8,464 bases of DNA, from contig JACCZO010000339.1 of assembly GCA_013695925.1 (NCBI GenBank), positions 1 to 8,464 of the forward strand, in the 5' to 3' direction. The translations under genes and the position numbers were made by a program. This document shows positions 1-5,908 of this stretch, in pieces. This DNA comes from Chthoniobacterales bacterium. GTDB taxonomy: Bacteria > Verrucomicrobiota > Verrucomicrobiia > Chthoniobacterales > UBA10450. Under the pieces are notes generated by a model. That model was not told the DNA's origin. It was given only the letters and a program-made list of their open reading frames with translations, and did not search any database. Each line of letters begins with the position of its first letter. Positions within the stretch are counted from its first letter, which is position 1.

Positions 1-410
1 GGCCCGAGGCGTCCAAAGTGGTGCCATGGTTCAAGGAAGCCTACCGCGGCCCCGGCGTTTCGGTTTGCAAAGGTCGCTGGCTTGCCATCCGCAAAGGCAA
101 CCGGACCGTTTACGCGCAGTGGGAAGACGCCGGCCCCTTCCGCACCGATCACTGGGAATACGTCTTCGGCAACGAGCGTCCCAAACCAAATCTGAACCGC
201 GGCGCCGGGCTCGATGTCTCGCCCGCGGTGCGCGATTATCTCGGCATGTCGGACACCGACGTGACCGATTGGAAATTTGTCGAGTTCAGCGATGTGCCTC
301 CCGGACCCTGGGCCAAACGCGGGAACAACAACACCTTCGTTATCAACCAGCGCAAAGCGGAACAGCAGATGGCGAAGGCGAAGGAAAAGAGCTCGGTTAT
401 CTTTCGTTAG
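1..410 (+). CDS. RlpA-like (double-psi beta-barrel-type) protein, C-terminal part only
   Basis: The gene enters from the left edge; its frame begins at base 3 and ends with TAG at 408-410, giving 135 visible residues. Numbering from the first visible codon, W40-E-D-A-G-P-F46 followed by G69-L-D-V-S-P-A-V and then YLG matches the paired signature of RlpA-type double-psi beta-barrels (a DRGPF-like segment, then an IDLS.AAA..LG-like segment). In that family the domain binds or cleaves denuded peptidoglycan glycans. The Asp of the first motif is kept (D42). After the domain come a Pro-rich VPPGPW segment and a Lys/Glu-rich tail. Export cannot be judged because the N terminus is missing. An in-frame GTG at 18 is not preferred as the start, since the reading frame is open to the edge. 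The family assignment is by motif only; enzymatic activity is not shown. It could equally be an uncharacterised verrucomicrobial-type secreted protein that uses the same fold. Confidence 0.6.
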   Translation, partial: PEASKVVPWFKEAYRGPGVSVCKGRWLAIRKGNRTVYAQWEDAGPFRTDHWEYVFGNERPKPNLNRGAGLDVSPAVRDYLGMSDTDVTDWKFVEFSDVPPGPWAKRGNNNTFVINQRKAEQQMAKAKEKSSVIFR

Positions 411-412
411 GC
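404..412 (+). repeat. TCGTTAGGC word, copy A (exact)
   Basis: Exact copy on the + strand. It contains the TAG stop codon (408-410) of the RlpA-like gene and forms the loop of a weak TTTCG/CGAAA hairpin (402-416). Confidence 0.7.
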
Positions 413-425
413 GAAATCTTTCTTC

Positions 426-1739
426 GTGCGCTGTCGCCAGCCCTTCCTTTTCCTCGCACTGGCCAGCTCTTTTCTCCCCGGCCTGACTCGAGCAGCGCCT
501 GCGCAAGATTCCGCGGGCAAGTTGCTCACCGGCCAGGCGGCGCTGGGTGACTGGACCAGCGATACCCCAGGCGTTCGGCGCAAGATCACGGTCGCGGATC
601 TGCCGCCGCCCGGCGAGACCCGCTCCGCGAGCAACTCCCCGAAGGTTGTGGACCGCCCGCGGGGCGCGCAGCTGCATGTCCCCGCCGGATTTAAGATCGA
701 GGAATACGCCGCCGGCTTCCGCGATCCGCGCGTTCTCCTGACCGCGCCTAACGGAGACATCTTCGTGAGCGAAAGTCGCGCCGACCAGATCCGGGTCTTG
801 CGCGACCAGGATGGCGACGGCAAGCCGGACAGCAACCAGGTCTTTGTCGAAAGCAGCCTGAACAAACCGTTCGGCATCGCCTTTTACCCGCCGGGACCGG
901 ACCCGCAGTATCTCTACGTCGCGAATACCGACGGCGTGATTCGCTTTCCCTACCGGAACGGCGATCTCAAGGCGCGCGGGCCGGCCGAGAAAATGGGGGC
1001 GCATCTTTCCCCCGGGGGCCTTCTTCGAGGCGGCGGACACTGGACGCGCGGGCTGGCGTTTTCGCCTGACGGAAAGAAAATGTATGCCTCCATCGGGTCG
1101 CTTTCCAATGTCTCGGACAACAAATCCGAAGCGGACCGGGCACGAATTTTCGAGTTCAATCCCGACGGGAGCGGGCAGAAGGTCTACGCCTGGGGCATCC
1201 GGAACGCGGTCGGCATCGCCATCCGCCCGGGCAGCGATGAGCTTTGGATGAGTGTAAACGAGCGCGACGAACGGGGCGATAATCTCGTGCCTGACTACAT
1301 CAGCCACGTCACGCCGGGCGGGTTCTATGGCTGGCCCTGGTTTTACCTCGGGAATCACCAGGACCCGCGCCACAAGGGAGCGCATCCCGAGCTGGCCGGG
1401 AAGACCATCGTGCCCGATGTGCTGGTGCAATCGCACTCTGCCTCGCTCAATCTCTGTTTCTACGACGCGAAACAATTCCCGGAGGAATACCGGGGCGACA
1501 TTTTTGCGGCCTTTCACGGTTCCTGGAATCGGAGCCGCCGGACCGGATACAAGATCGTGCGCGTCCCGCTCGACCACGGCAAGGCCCGCGGCGAATACGA
1601 GGATTTCGTGACCGGTTTCGTGACGCCGGAAGGCGATGTTTGGGGGCGACCGGTCGGCCTGACGGTGGCGAAGGACGGCAGCCTGCTTTTCAGCGAAGAC
1701 GCACATGGTACCATCTGGCGGGTCAGCGCGATCCGTTAG
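426..1739 (+). CDS. Secreted glucose/sorbosone dehydrogenase-family (PQQ-type) beta-propeller protein
   Basis: The protein has 437 residues, with a GTG start. Residues 1-26 look like a Sec signal peptide (MRCRQPF, hydrophobic FLFLALASSFLPG, then AAPA before QDS), so it should act in the periplasm or outside the cell. The rest resembles the soluble GSDH/L-sorbosone dehydrogenase family: VPAGFKIEEYA opening, then LLTAPNGDIFVSES, LAFSPDGKKMYASIGS, VNERDERGDNLVPDY, GGFYGWPW and AFHGSWNRS. Members oxidise aldoses or related sugars with PQQ and Ca2+ and pass electrons to a carrier. D127-Q-D-G-D-G-K-P-D135 is an acidic loop of the DxDGDGxxD kind that commonly binds calcium. No CxxCH haem motif is present, so no fused cytochrome. 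The start is 15 nt after the preceding stop and has no evident ribosome-binding site. The stop codon TAG (1737-1739) lies in a copy of the CGTTAGG word. The substrate is unknown, and not every member of this family is a proven PQQ enzyme. Confidence 0.87.
   Translation: MRCRQPFLFLALASSFLPGLTRAAPAQDSAGKLLTGQAALGDWTSDTPGVRRKITVADLPPPGETRSASNSPKVVDRPRGAQLHVPAGFKIEEYAAGFRDPRVLLTAPNGDIFVSESRADQIRVLRDQDGDGKPDSNQVFVESSLNKPFGIAFYPPGPDPQYLYVANTDGVIRFPYRNGDLKARGPAEKMGAHLSPGGLLRGGGHWTRGLAFSPDGKKMYASIGSLSNVSDNKSEADRARIFEFNPDGSGQKVYAWGIRNAVGIAIRPGSDELWMSVNERDERGDNLVPDYISHVTPGGFYGWPWFYLGNHQDPRHKGAHPELAGKTIVPDVLVQSHSASLNLCFYDAKQFPEEYRGDIFAAFHGSWNRSRRTGYKIVRVPLDHGKARGEYEDFVTGFVTPEGDVWGRPVGLTVAKDGSLLFSEDAHGTIWRVSAIR
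746..754 (-). repeat. TCGTTAGGC word, copy B (8/9)
   Basis: Minus-strand copy, CCGTTAGGC. It is translated as Pro-Asn (CCT AAC) in the dehydrogenase. Confidence 0.6.
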
Positions 1740-1741
1740 GG
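1733..1741 (+). repeat. TCGTTAGGC word, copy C (7/9)
   Basis: CCGTTAGGG on the + strand; the CGTTAGG core is intact. It contains the TAG stop codon (1737-1739) of the dehydrogenase gene. Confidence 0.55.
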
Positions 1742-1769
1742 CGGCTGGCTGATGCGCCTTGTGAGCCGC
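1741..1769 (+). other. Hairpin immediately after the dehydrogenase gene
   Basis: GCGGCT (1741-1746) pairs with AGCCGC (1764-1769); the 17-nt loop can form a small inner GGC/GCC pairing. It begins right after the stop codon. No T run follows, so it may stabilise a 3' end or aid rho-type termination; this is inference. Confidence 0.35.
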
Positions 1770-1797
1770 GGGCCGCGGGAGTAAACGTTGCTCGACC

Positions 1798-2574
1798 ATG
1801 GAGCGCGCCATTCACACCTTCGACAATGGCGTCCGGGTTTATGAGGATCAGCTTTGGGCCGGGCAGCGTGCCCGTTACGAGAAACGCAATGTCCATGAGG
1901 CCGAAGAAGAAGACATCTTTGTCGACCTGATTGCCCGTCTTTCGCCGGAGGGGTGTTACGTCGATGTCGGGGCGGCGATCGGCTATTATCTCATTCTCGC
2001 CCGCAAGCTGGCGCCGCGCCTGACGATTCACGGGATCGAGCCGCTCGAACGGCACCGGCGACTTTTGCGCGAAAATCTGCTCCTCAATGACTTGGCGGAG
2101 ACCGATTTCACGATCCATCCCGAAGGCCTCAACTCCAGCGAGGGGAGCCAGGCTTTCCAGGATCGCGGCTATAGCAGCAAGCTCGCCCCGGCCGGCGAAG
2201 AACAAACGGTTTCGCTCAGTCGGCGCTGGAAAGCTTTTCTCGAATCGATCGGGCTGCGCCGGCCGAAAAACGCGACCATCACCATTCCCACCATCACGCT
2301 CGACACACTCGTTAGGCGGATCGGCGACCCAATCGATCTCTTGCAGATGGATGTGCAGGGCCTGGAAGTCGAGGTCTTGAAAGGCGCGAGCGAAAGCCTG
2401 CGGACGGGTGCGATTCGGACGTTCCTCATTGGCACGCATGGGCGGATGGTCGGCCTCACTTTGCACCAGGAATGCCGCCAGCTTCTGCAGACGAACGGAT
2501 ACGCAATCGAGGTCGATCAGCCCGACACAAAAGAACAGCCCGACGGCATTCTCGTGGCGAGCAAGCGCTTGTAG
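1798..2574 (+). CDS. FkbM family SAM-dependent methyltransferase
   Basis: The protein has 258 residues and no signal peptide, so it is cytoplasmic. The Rossmann SAM-binding motif I is Y54-V-D-V-G-A-A-I-G62, motif II ends in G79-I-E-P82, and the C-terminal half carries the FkbM hallmark TLDTL followed by IDLLQMDVQGLEVEVLKGA (L182-Q-M-D185-V-Q-G). FkbM-type enzymes usually O-methylate hydroxyls on polyketides, glycans or lipids. There is no glycosyltransferase or polyketide gene nearby, so the substrate cannot be guessed. ATG 1798 is the only reasonable start: an in-frame stop lies at 1762-1764 and no other start codon follows it. A GGGAG at 1777-1781 is 16 nt upstream, too far to be a normal ribosome-binding site. 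The segment around residues 118-155 (GYSSKLAP ... SRRWKAFLESIGL) looks like a family-variable insertion. A TCGTTAGGC word at 2309-2317 encodes the LVRR of the TLDTLVRR segment. Confidence 0.9.
   Translation: MERAIHTFDNGVRVYEDQLWAGQRARYEKRNVHEAEEEDIFVDLIARLSPEGCYVDVGAAIGYYLILARKLAPRLTIHGIEPLERHRRLLRENLLLNDLAETDFTIHPEGLNSSEGSQAFQDRGYSSKLAPAGEEQTVSLSRRWKAFLESIGLRRPKNATITIPTITLDTLVRRIGDPIDLLQMDVQGLEVEVLKGASESLRTGAIRTFLIGTHGRMVGLTLHQECRQLLQTNGYAIEVDQPDTKEQPDGILVASKRL
2309..2317 (+). repeat. TCGTTAGGC word, copy D (exact)
   Basis: Exact + strand copy in the FkbM gene, translated as Val-Arg (GTT AGG). Confidence 0.7.
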
Positions 2575-2578
2575 ACGC

Positions 2579-2648
2579 TGCGCTCTGCGAAGCGCGGGCT
2601 TACGTGTTGCTTCGATGAAAGCCCCTCTCGCGTTTCCCAGAGGGAACG
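2579..2648 (+). other. Two hairpins in the FkbM-rlmN intergenic region
   Basis: The first hairpin is GCGCT (2580-2584) with AGCGC (2591-2595), starting 5 nt after the FkbM stop. The second is CGTTTCCC-AGA-GGGAACG (2631-2648), a 7-bp stem with one bulged T and a 3-nt loop; an alternative CCCTCT/AGAGGG pairing (2623-2628 with 2639-2644) is mutually exclusive with it. Neither is followed by a T run. They lie upstream of the rlmN promoter and could end FkbM transcription. Confidence 0.35.
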
Positions 2649-2664
2649 TCCATAAGGCAGCAAC

Positions 2665-2693
2665 TGGACGCCGCCCGGCGCTCTCCCTACATT
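2665..2693 (+). promoter_or_regulatory. Sigma70-type promoter of rlmN (leaderless)
   Basis: TGGACG at 2665-2670 (4/6 to TTGACA), a 17-nt spacer and TACATT at 2688-2693 (4/6 to TATAAT). The -10 box ends 5 nt before GTG 2699, so transcription should begin on or beside the start codon. The spacer carries the short palindrome CGCCG-CC-CGGCG (2669-2680). There is no Shine-Dalgarno sequence, as expected for a leaderless message. Confidence 0.6.
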
Positions 2694-2698
2694 CACCC

Positions 2699-3775
2699 GT
2701 GACGAAGCCCGCGATCAAAGCGCTCTCGCTCGACGAACTGACCCAGCTTTTCGCCGCGCAGGGTGAATCAGCCTATCGCGCGAAACAGGTCACCGACTGG
2801 CTTTACAAAAAACGGATCGATTCCTTTGCCGCGATGACCGATCTCCCGGCCGCGACTCGGGCCCGGCTCGCCAGCGATTTCTCTTTCGTTAGGCCAGAGC
2901 TGGTCCGCGTGCTCGGCGCGACAGACACGACGCGCAAATTTTTGTTCCGGCTGGCGGATGGTAATCTCATCGAATCGGTCCTCATTCCGGCCTCGCCGGC
3001 CCTTTATGGCCAGACTTCCGACCGCCGCACCGCGTGTGTCTCGACCCAGGTCGGCTGCGCCTACGGCTGCAAATTTTGCGCCAGCGGGCTGGACGGTTTC
3101 ACGCGCAACCTGGAGGCGAGTGAAATCGTCGATCAACTCCTTGCGATCGAAAAGGAGAGCGGAGAAAAGATCGACAACATCGTCTTCATGGGAATGGGCG
3201 AACCGCTTGCCAACCTAACGAACCTGCTGCGCGCCATCCGGATCATCAACGCCCCCTGGGGACTGGAGATTGGCGCGCGTCATATCACCATCTCGACGAG
3301 TGGGCTTGCTCCACAGATTCGCAAGCTCGCGACTGAGCCGACGCAATTTCGTCTCGCCATCTCTCTGCACGGCGCGACCGACGACGTGCGCAGCCAGATC
3401 ATGCCGGTGAACCGGAAATATCCGCTCGCAGTTTTGCTCGAGGCTTGCGACGCCTACGTCGCGGAAAAGAAGCGGCTAATGTTTGAATACATCCTCATCG
3501 CTGGCGTAAACGACAGCGACGAACAGGCGCAGCAACTGGCGCGACACGCCTTGCGGCTTTCGGCCAAGATCAATCTCATCCCCTACAACACGGTTGAAGG
3601 CCTGGAATGGTCGCGGCCATCGCGTAATCGGCAGGAGAATTTCCTGCGCATCCTCCGCAATCACGGCGCGGTCGCCACTTTGCGCCGCGAGAAGGGACAC
3701 GATATTGCGGCCGCTTGCGGGCAGTTGCGGCTGCAAACGAAACGGACAGAGGAGAAGGTCGCCGCCGTTCCATAG
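2699..3775 (+). CDS. rlmN: 23S rRNA/tRNA adenine-C2 methyltransferase RlmN (radical SAM)
   Basis: This radical-SAM enzyme methylates C2 of A2503 in 23S rRNA and, in characterised bacteria, A37 of some tRNAs. From the GTG start it has 358 residues, normal for the family. The N-terminal helical domain (LSLDELTQLF ... YRAKQVTDWLYKK) leads to the core. The 4Fe-4S cysteines are C120, C124 and C127 (GCAYGCKFC), preceded by C113 in TACVSTQVGC, and the methyl-carrying cysteine is C340 in GHDIAAACGQL. MGMGEPLANL and the ISLHGA strand are also present. An in-frame ATG at 2615 would add 28 residues of low-conservation sequence (APLAFPRGNVHK and so on). I prefer GTG 2699 because a promoter ends 5 nt before it, so the message would begin at or next to this codon (leaderless). 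Stand-alone gene: 124 nt after the FkbM gene and followed by a terminator-like hairpin that includes its stop codon. Confidence 0.96.
   Translation: MTKPAIKALSLDELTQLFAAQGESAYRAKQVTDWLYKKRIDSFAAMTDLPAATRARLASDFSFVRPELVRVLGATDTTRKFLFRLADGNLIESVLIPASPALYGQTSDRRTACVSTQVGCAYGCKFCASGLDGFTRNLEASEIVDQLLAIEKESGEKIDNIVFMGMGEPLANLTNLLRAIRIINAPWGLEIGARHITISTSGLAPQIRKLATEPTQFRLAISLHGATDDVRSQIMPVNRKYPLAVLLEACDAYVAEKKRLMFEYILIAGVNDSDEQAQQLARHALRLSAKINLIPYNTVEGLEWSRPSRNRQENFLRILRNHGAVATLRREKGHDIAAACGQLRLQTKRTEEKVAAVP
2886..2894 (+). repeat. TCGTTAGGC word, copy E (exact)
   Basis: Exact + strand copy in rlmN, translated as Val-Arg (GTT AGG). Confidence 0.7.
3213..3221 (-). repeat. TCGTTAGGC word, copy F (8/9)
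   Basis: Minus-strand copy, TCGTTAGGT, in rlmN. It is translated as Leu-Thr (CTA ACG) right after the MGMGEPLANL motif begins. Confidence 0.6.
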
Positions 3776-3794
3776 CGGCGGAAAATCATTTTTT
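3762..3794 (+). terminator. Probable rho-independent terminator of rlmN overlapping its stop codon
   Basis: A 6-bp GC-only stem, CCGCCG (3762-3767) with CGGCGG (3776-3781), closes an 8-nt loop that contains the rlmN stop codon TAG (3773-3775). A run of six T follows at 3789-3794, 7 nt after the stem. The gap before the T run makes it a non-ideal terminator, but it is the only such structure in the window. Confidence 0.5.
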
Positions 3795-4040
3795 CTCTTG
3801 ATCGGCAGGTTTGGCGTCGTCCGATTCGGCCAGCGCCGCGTGAATGCCGGCGTCGGCCATGCCGCCTTCGCCGACAGCGGCGGCGCAGCGTTTGACCGAA
3901 CCGGCGCGCACCTCGCCGGCCGCAAAAATTCCTGGCATGCTTTTACCGAGACCCTTTCCGCTAACGACGAGAAGCACCTGGCCGCGCCTTCGCTCGTGAC
4001 CATGTGGCAGGCTCAGCGTAGCAACGAACCGGAGGCGCAA
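3786..4040 (-). pseudogene. C-terminal fragment of a thioredoxin-reductase-like flavoprotein
   Basis: Read on the minus strand, the last 50 residues (ATG at 3938 to TGA at 3786-3788) contain MPGIFAAGEVRAGS followed by VKRCAAAVGEGGMADAGIHAALAE. This is the FAD-binding C-terminal signature of thioredoxin-reductase-like NAD(P)H/FAD oxidoreductases (usual form PGIFAAGDVR..S.KRVA.AVGEG). The usual GD is GE here. Family members are about 300-550 residues; here the similarity stops abruptly at about base 3944. The upstream open frame (TTG at 4040) encodes residues with no resemblance to the rest of the enzyme, and the other two minus frames to about 4085 show none either. There are no NAD(P)H-binding or CxxC segments. 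I read it as the truncated remnant of a deleted gene, lying between two + strand genes. A genuine short protein that only keeps this tail is possible but less likely. Confidence 0.65.
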
Positions 4041-4047
4041 AACCTTT

Positions 4048-4076
4048 TTGCACAGCCCCCCAAGGTGCTTTACATG
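4048..4076 (+). promoter_or_regulatory. Putative promoter of the sigma-factor operon (leaderless)
   Basis: TTGCAC at 4048-4053, a 17-nt spacer and TACATG at 4071-4076, ending 5 nt before ATG 4082. The boxes are weak (3/6 each), but the spacing and the distance to the start codon are identical to those of the rlmN promoter, and TACAT is shared. It would drive the five-gene run beginning at 4082. Confidence 0.42.
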
Positions 4077-4081
4077 AAAAC

Positions 4082-4747
4082 ATGGCCGGGCACGACTCAG
4101 ACCGCGCTTGGGATGAATACGAGTGGGAGCGGTTTCTCCAGCAGCAGGATCAGAAAACGGAGAAATACATGGAGCTACTCGAAAAGTACATCGACGATCC
4201 GCAGCGCGATGAGATCGTCGCGCGCGAGATGGGATGGTGCCATCAGCCCGAAGGGAGCGGCGAAGAGTGGAATGACGAGCACGATCCCGAACTCGCTTTT
4301 GACGAGGACGACGAGGCGGAGGAGGAAATTAACGCGAGCCAGTTGATCGACGATTGCGCGCAGAGCTTCGAGCAGCACGTTCTCTATCGCGCCGCTTTTT
4401 CCCTCACCATCTGGATCGACCGCCTTTTCGAAAGCGCGCCCGGGCTGCAGAACGATCCGGCCGCGGTCAAGCTCGCGACGCACACTGCGCTGGCGAGCGC
4501 AAAACTGGCGGCCGCCCTGAGCGACGAGGAGGCGGAGGAACTCGGGATGACGATCGCCTACCTCAAGCGTTCCCTCAAAGCGATCACGGTCGCGATGGAC
4601 GCAGCGGCGCAGTTGATCGCCGAAAAATCGCTCTCCCGCACCCAGCACGCCGCCCTGCAACAGCGGCTCTTCCAGGTCCGGGACGGGATCATTCTGCTCA
4701 TGGGCGAATTCCGCGGCGAATGGCTGCGGCGCTACGGCAGCCTTTAG
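4082..4747 (+). CDS. Conserved acidic hypothetical protein, first gene of the sigma-factor operon
   Basis: The protein has 221 residues, with no signal peptide or membrane segment. I do not recognise a characterised family. The N-terminal 80 residues are charged and probably helical (WDEYEWERFLQQQDQKTEKY, then LLEKYIDDPQRDEIVAREMGW) and end in a strongly acidic stretch at about residues 61-83 (EEWNDEHDPELAF, DEDDEAEEE). The C-terminal 130 residues look all-helical and Ala/Leu-rich (QHVLYRAAFSLTIWIDRLFE; AVKLATHTALASAKLAAALS; LKRSLKAITVAMDAAAQLI), suggesting a cytoplasmic helical bundle. It is separated by only 7 nt from the ECF sigma gene and so is probably co-transcribed and possibly functionally linked. 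A promoter-like element ends 5 nt before the ATG. The nearest SD-like string, AAGGTG at 4062-4067, is 14 nt from the start, too distant to be convincing. A regulatory partner or adaptor role would be a guess only. Confidence 0.82.
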   Translation: MAGHDSDRAWDEYEWERFLQQQDQKTEKYMELLEKYIDDPQRDEIVAREMGWCHQPEGSGEEWNDEHDPELAFDEDDEAEEEINASQLIDDCAQSFEQHVLYRAAFSLTIWIDRLFESAPGLQNDPAAVKLATHTALASAKLAAALSDEEAEELGMTIAYLKRSLKAITVAMDAAAQLIAEKSLSRTQHAALQQRLFQVRDGIILLMGEFRGEWLRRYGSL

Positions 4748-4754
4748 CGTTTGA

Positions 4755-5393
4755 ATGAATCGGGGCCGCGCCCGTCCAAACATGGACACGGAAGCGACTG
4801 CGGCAGAAGCCGATGTCCCGGAAATCGACTTGGTTAAGCAAGCGCAGGCGGGCGATACCGAGGCCTTCGATCAGCTGGTCAGCCGTTTCCGAACCCGGGT
4901 TTTTGGCATGATCTACAACATGGTGCATAACGAGCAGGATGCCTGGGATCTTTCCCAGGACAGCTTCCTTAAGGCGTGGAAATCGATCGCCCGCTTCCGG
5001 GGCCAATCTTCCTTTTACACCTGGCTTTATCGGATCGTGATGAACGTGACGATCGATGCCATGCGCAAGAAGCAGGTCAAAGGCGGCGGCGCCGAGTTCA
5101 ACGATGAGATCCAGTTGAAAGAGATCGACCCGGCCTCGCGCACTGTGCCCCATGCGGACGCCCTCCCGCACGAGCGGATGGAGCACAAGGAAATCCGCGG
5201 CCGGATCGACGACGCCATTGCCCAGCTCTCGCCCGAGCATCGGGCGGTCATTTTGATGAAGGAAATTGAAGACATGCAATACCATGAGATTGCGGAGTCG
5301 TTAGGCTGTTCCATCGGGACGGTCATGTCGCGCTTGTTTTACGCGCGCAAAAAGCTGCAGAATCTGTTGCGGGATGTTTATGAAAACGTTTGA
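4755..5393 (+). CDS. ECF-type RNA polymerase sigma factor (RpoE-like)
   Basis: The protein has 212 residues from ATG 4755; ATG 4782 gives 203 residues (MDTEATAAEADVPE) and is an equally reasonable start, as neither has a ribosome-binding site. Sigma region 2 spans about residues 25-105: AGDTEAFDQLVSRF, then DAWDLSQDSFLKAWKSI and FYTWLYRIVMNVTIDAMRK, the core-binding and -10-recognition helices. Region 4 spans about residues 150-208: LSPEHRAVILMKEIEDMQYHEIAESLGC and IGTVMSRLFYARKKL, the -35-binding helix-turn-helix. The linker is short and there is no region 1 or 3, as in ECF sigma factors. It would direct RNA polymerase to a dedicated regulon, released by the partner protein encoded next door. 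The stop codon lies inside the next gene, implying translational coupling. A TCGTTAGGC word (5298-5306) sits in the region 4 helix-turn-helix codons. The regulon cannot be read from this window. Confidence 0.94.
   Translation: MNRGRARPNMDTEATAAEADVPEIDLVKQAQAGDTEAFDQLVSRFRTRVFGMIYNMVHNEQDAWDLSQDSFLKAWKSIARFRGQSSFYTWLYRIVMNVTIDAMRKKQVKGGGAEFNDEIQLKEIDPASRTVPHADALPHERMEHKEIRGRIDDAIAQLSPEHRAVILMKEIEDMQYHEIAESLGCSIGTVMSRLFYARKKLQNLLRDVYENV
5298..5306 (+). repeat. TCGTTAGGC word, copy G (exact)
   Basis: Exact + strand copy in the ECF sigma gene, translated as Ser-Leu-Gly (TCG TTA GGC) in the region 4 helix-turn-helix. Confidence 0.7.
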
Positions 5394-5904
5394 GGAAAAG
5401 TGGACCGCCTGGGTTGATGACGAGCTGAATGACGCGGAACGCGCGGAGTTTGAGGCTTCGCTGGACGATCGCGGGGCGGCCGAGCGGGAGAAAAGCCAGG
5501 CGCACAAACTAGGCGCTTTGCTTAAGGAGCAGTTACAGCCCCGGGCGATGGGGAACGAGGAATTCTTTCACCATCAATTGCGGGAACGAATGGCCGCGGA
5601 ATCGAAGCAGTCCGCGCCGGCCCGCGCCGCTGGAGGAGCCATCCGAAGCTGGTGGACCATCCGGCGATTGCTCTGGACGGGTTCGGCCTCGCTGGCGGCT
5701 TTTGCCGTCTGCACCTTTTTCGTCCTGCGGCAACAACCGCAGCCGGATCAGTCACAATATTTGACCCAGATTCTGAATGCGCAGGTGGATCCGAAAGTGA
5801 GTCCTTACGCGACAGTCTCGATTTTCCAGACGAAGCAGGACCGGGTCACCGTCCTTTGGGTGGACGGCCTCAAATCACTCCCGGCCGACTACGCGGCCAA
5901 GTAA
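5374..5904 (+). CDS. Single-pass membrane anti-sigma factor-like protein
   Basis: The protein has 176 residues from ATG 5374 (a second in-frame ATG at 5380). It overlaps the end of the sigma gene by 20 nt, the typical arrangement of a sigma/anti-sigma pair. The N-terminal cytoplasmic part has the short acidic opening often seen in anti-sigma proteins (TFEEKWTAWVDDELNDAERA), followed by predicted helices and an Arg-rich juxtamembrane segment (WWTIRR). One membrane segment lies at about residues 99-118 (LLWTGSASLAAFAVCTFFVL), leaving about 58 periplasmic residues that include YLTQILNAQVDPKVSPYATVS and end in GLKSLPADYAAK. There is no HxxxCxxC zinc-anti-sigma motif. Function is inferred mainly from position and topology: it would hold the sigma factor inactive and sense an envelope signal. 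The next gene begins 4 nt after its stop. Confidence 0.72.
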   Translation: MFMKTFEEKWTAWVDDELNDAERAEFEASLDDRGAAEREKSQAHKLGALLKEQLQPRAMGNEEFFHHQLRERMAAESKQSAPARAAGGAIRSWWTIRRLLWTGSASLAAFAVCTFFVLRQQPQPDQSQYLTQILNAQVDPKVSPYATVSIFQTKQDRVTVLWVDGLKSLPADYAAK

Positions 5905-5908
5905 CTCA

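Larger units (their letters stand above)
3776..4081. other. Gene-poor stretch between rlmN and the sigma operon
   Basis: Apart from the terminator T run, the thioredoxin-reductase-like fragment and the promoter at 4048-4076, I see no intact gene here. A near-copy of the common word (TCGTTAGCG on the minus strand, 3959-3967) sits close to where the flavoprotein similarity ends. Open frames crossing the stretch on the + strand do not resemble any protein I recognise. Confidence 0.5.

Noticed and set aside
402..424. TTTCG-TTAGG-CGAAA hairpin plus TCTTTCTT as a terminator
   Set aside because: The stem has only five pairs, three of them A-T, and the tract is interrupted by C. It is better explained as a copy of the common word.
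26..550. 174-codon + strand open frame across the first two genes
   Set aside because: It spans two well-supported genes in a different frame and is Arg-rich without any motif.
2408..2698. Extension of rlmN upstream to 2408 or to ATG 2615
   Set aside because: It would run through the FkbM gene or the intergenic hairpins and promoter. The family length and the promoter position favour GTG 2699.
1723..2718. 331-codon open frame on the minus strand
   Set aside because: It is the antisense shadow of the FkbM gene, which has clear SAM-binding and FkbM motifs.
3594..4346. 250-codon + strand open frame through the rlmN end and the gene-poor stretch
   Set aside because: It starts inside rlmN and ends inside the hypothetical gene in the wrong frame. 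The middle part reads more like protein, but I cannot match it to any family.
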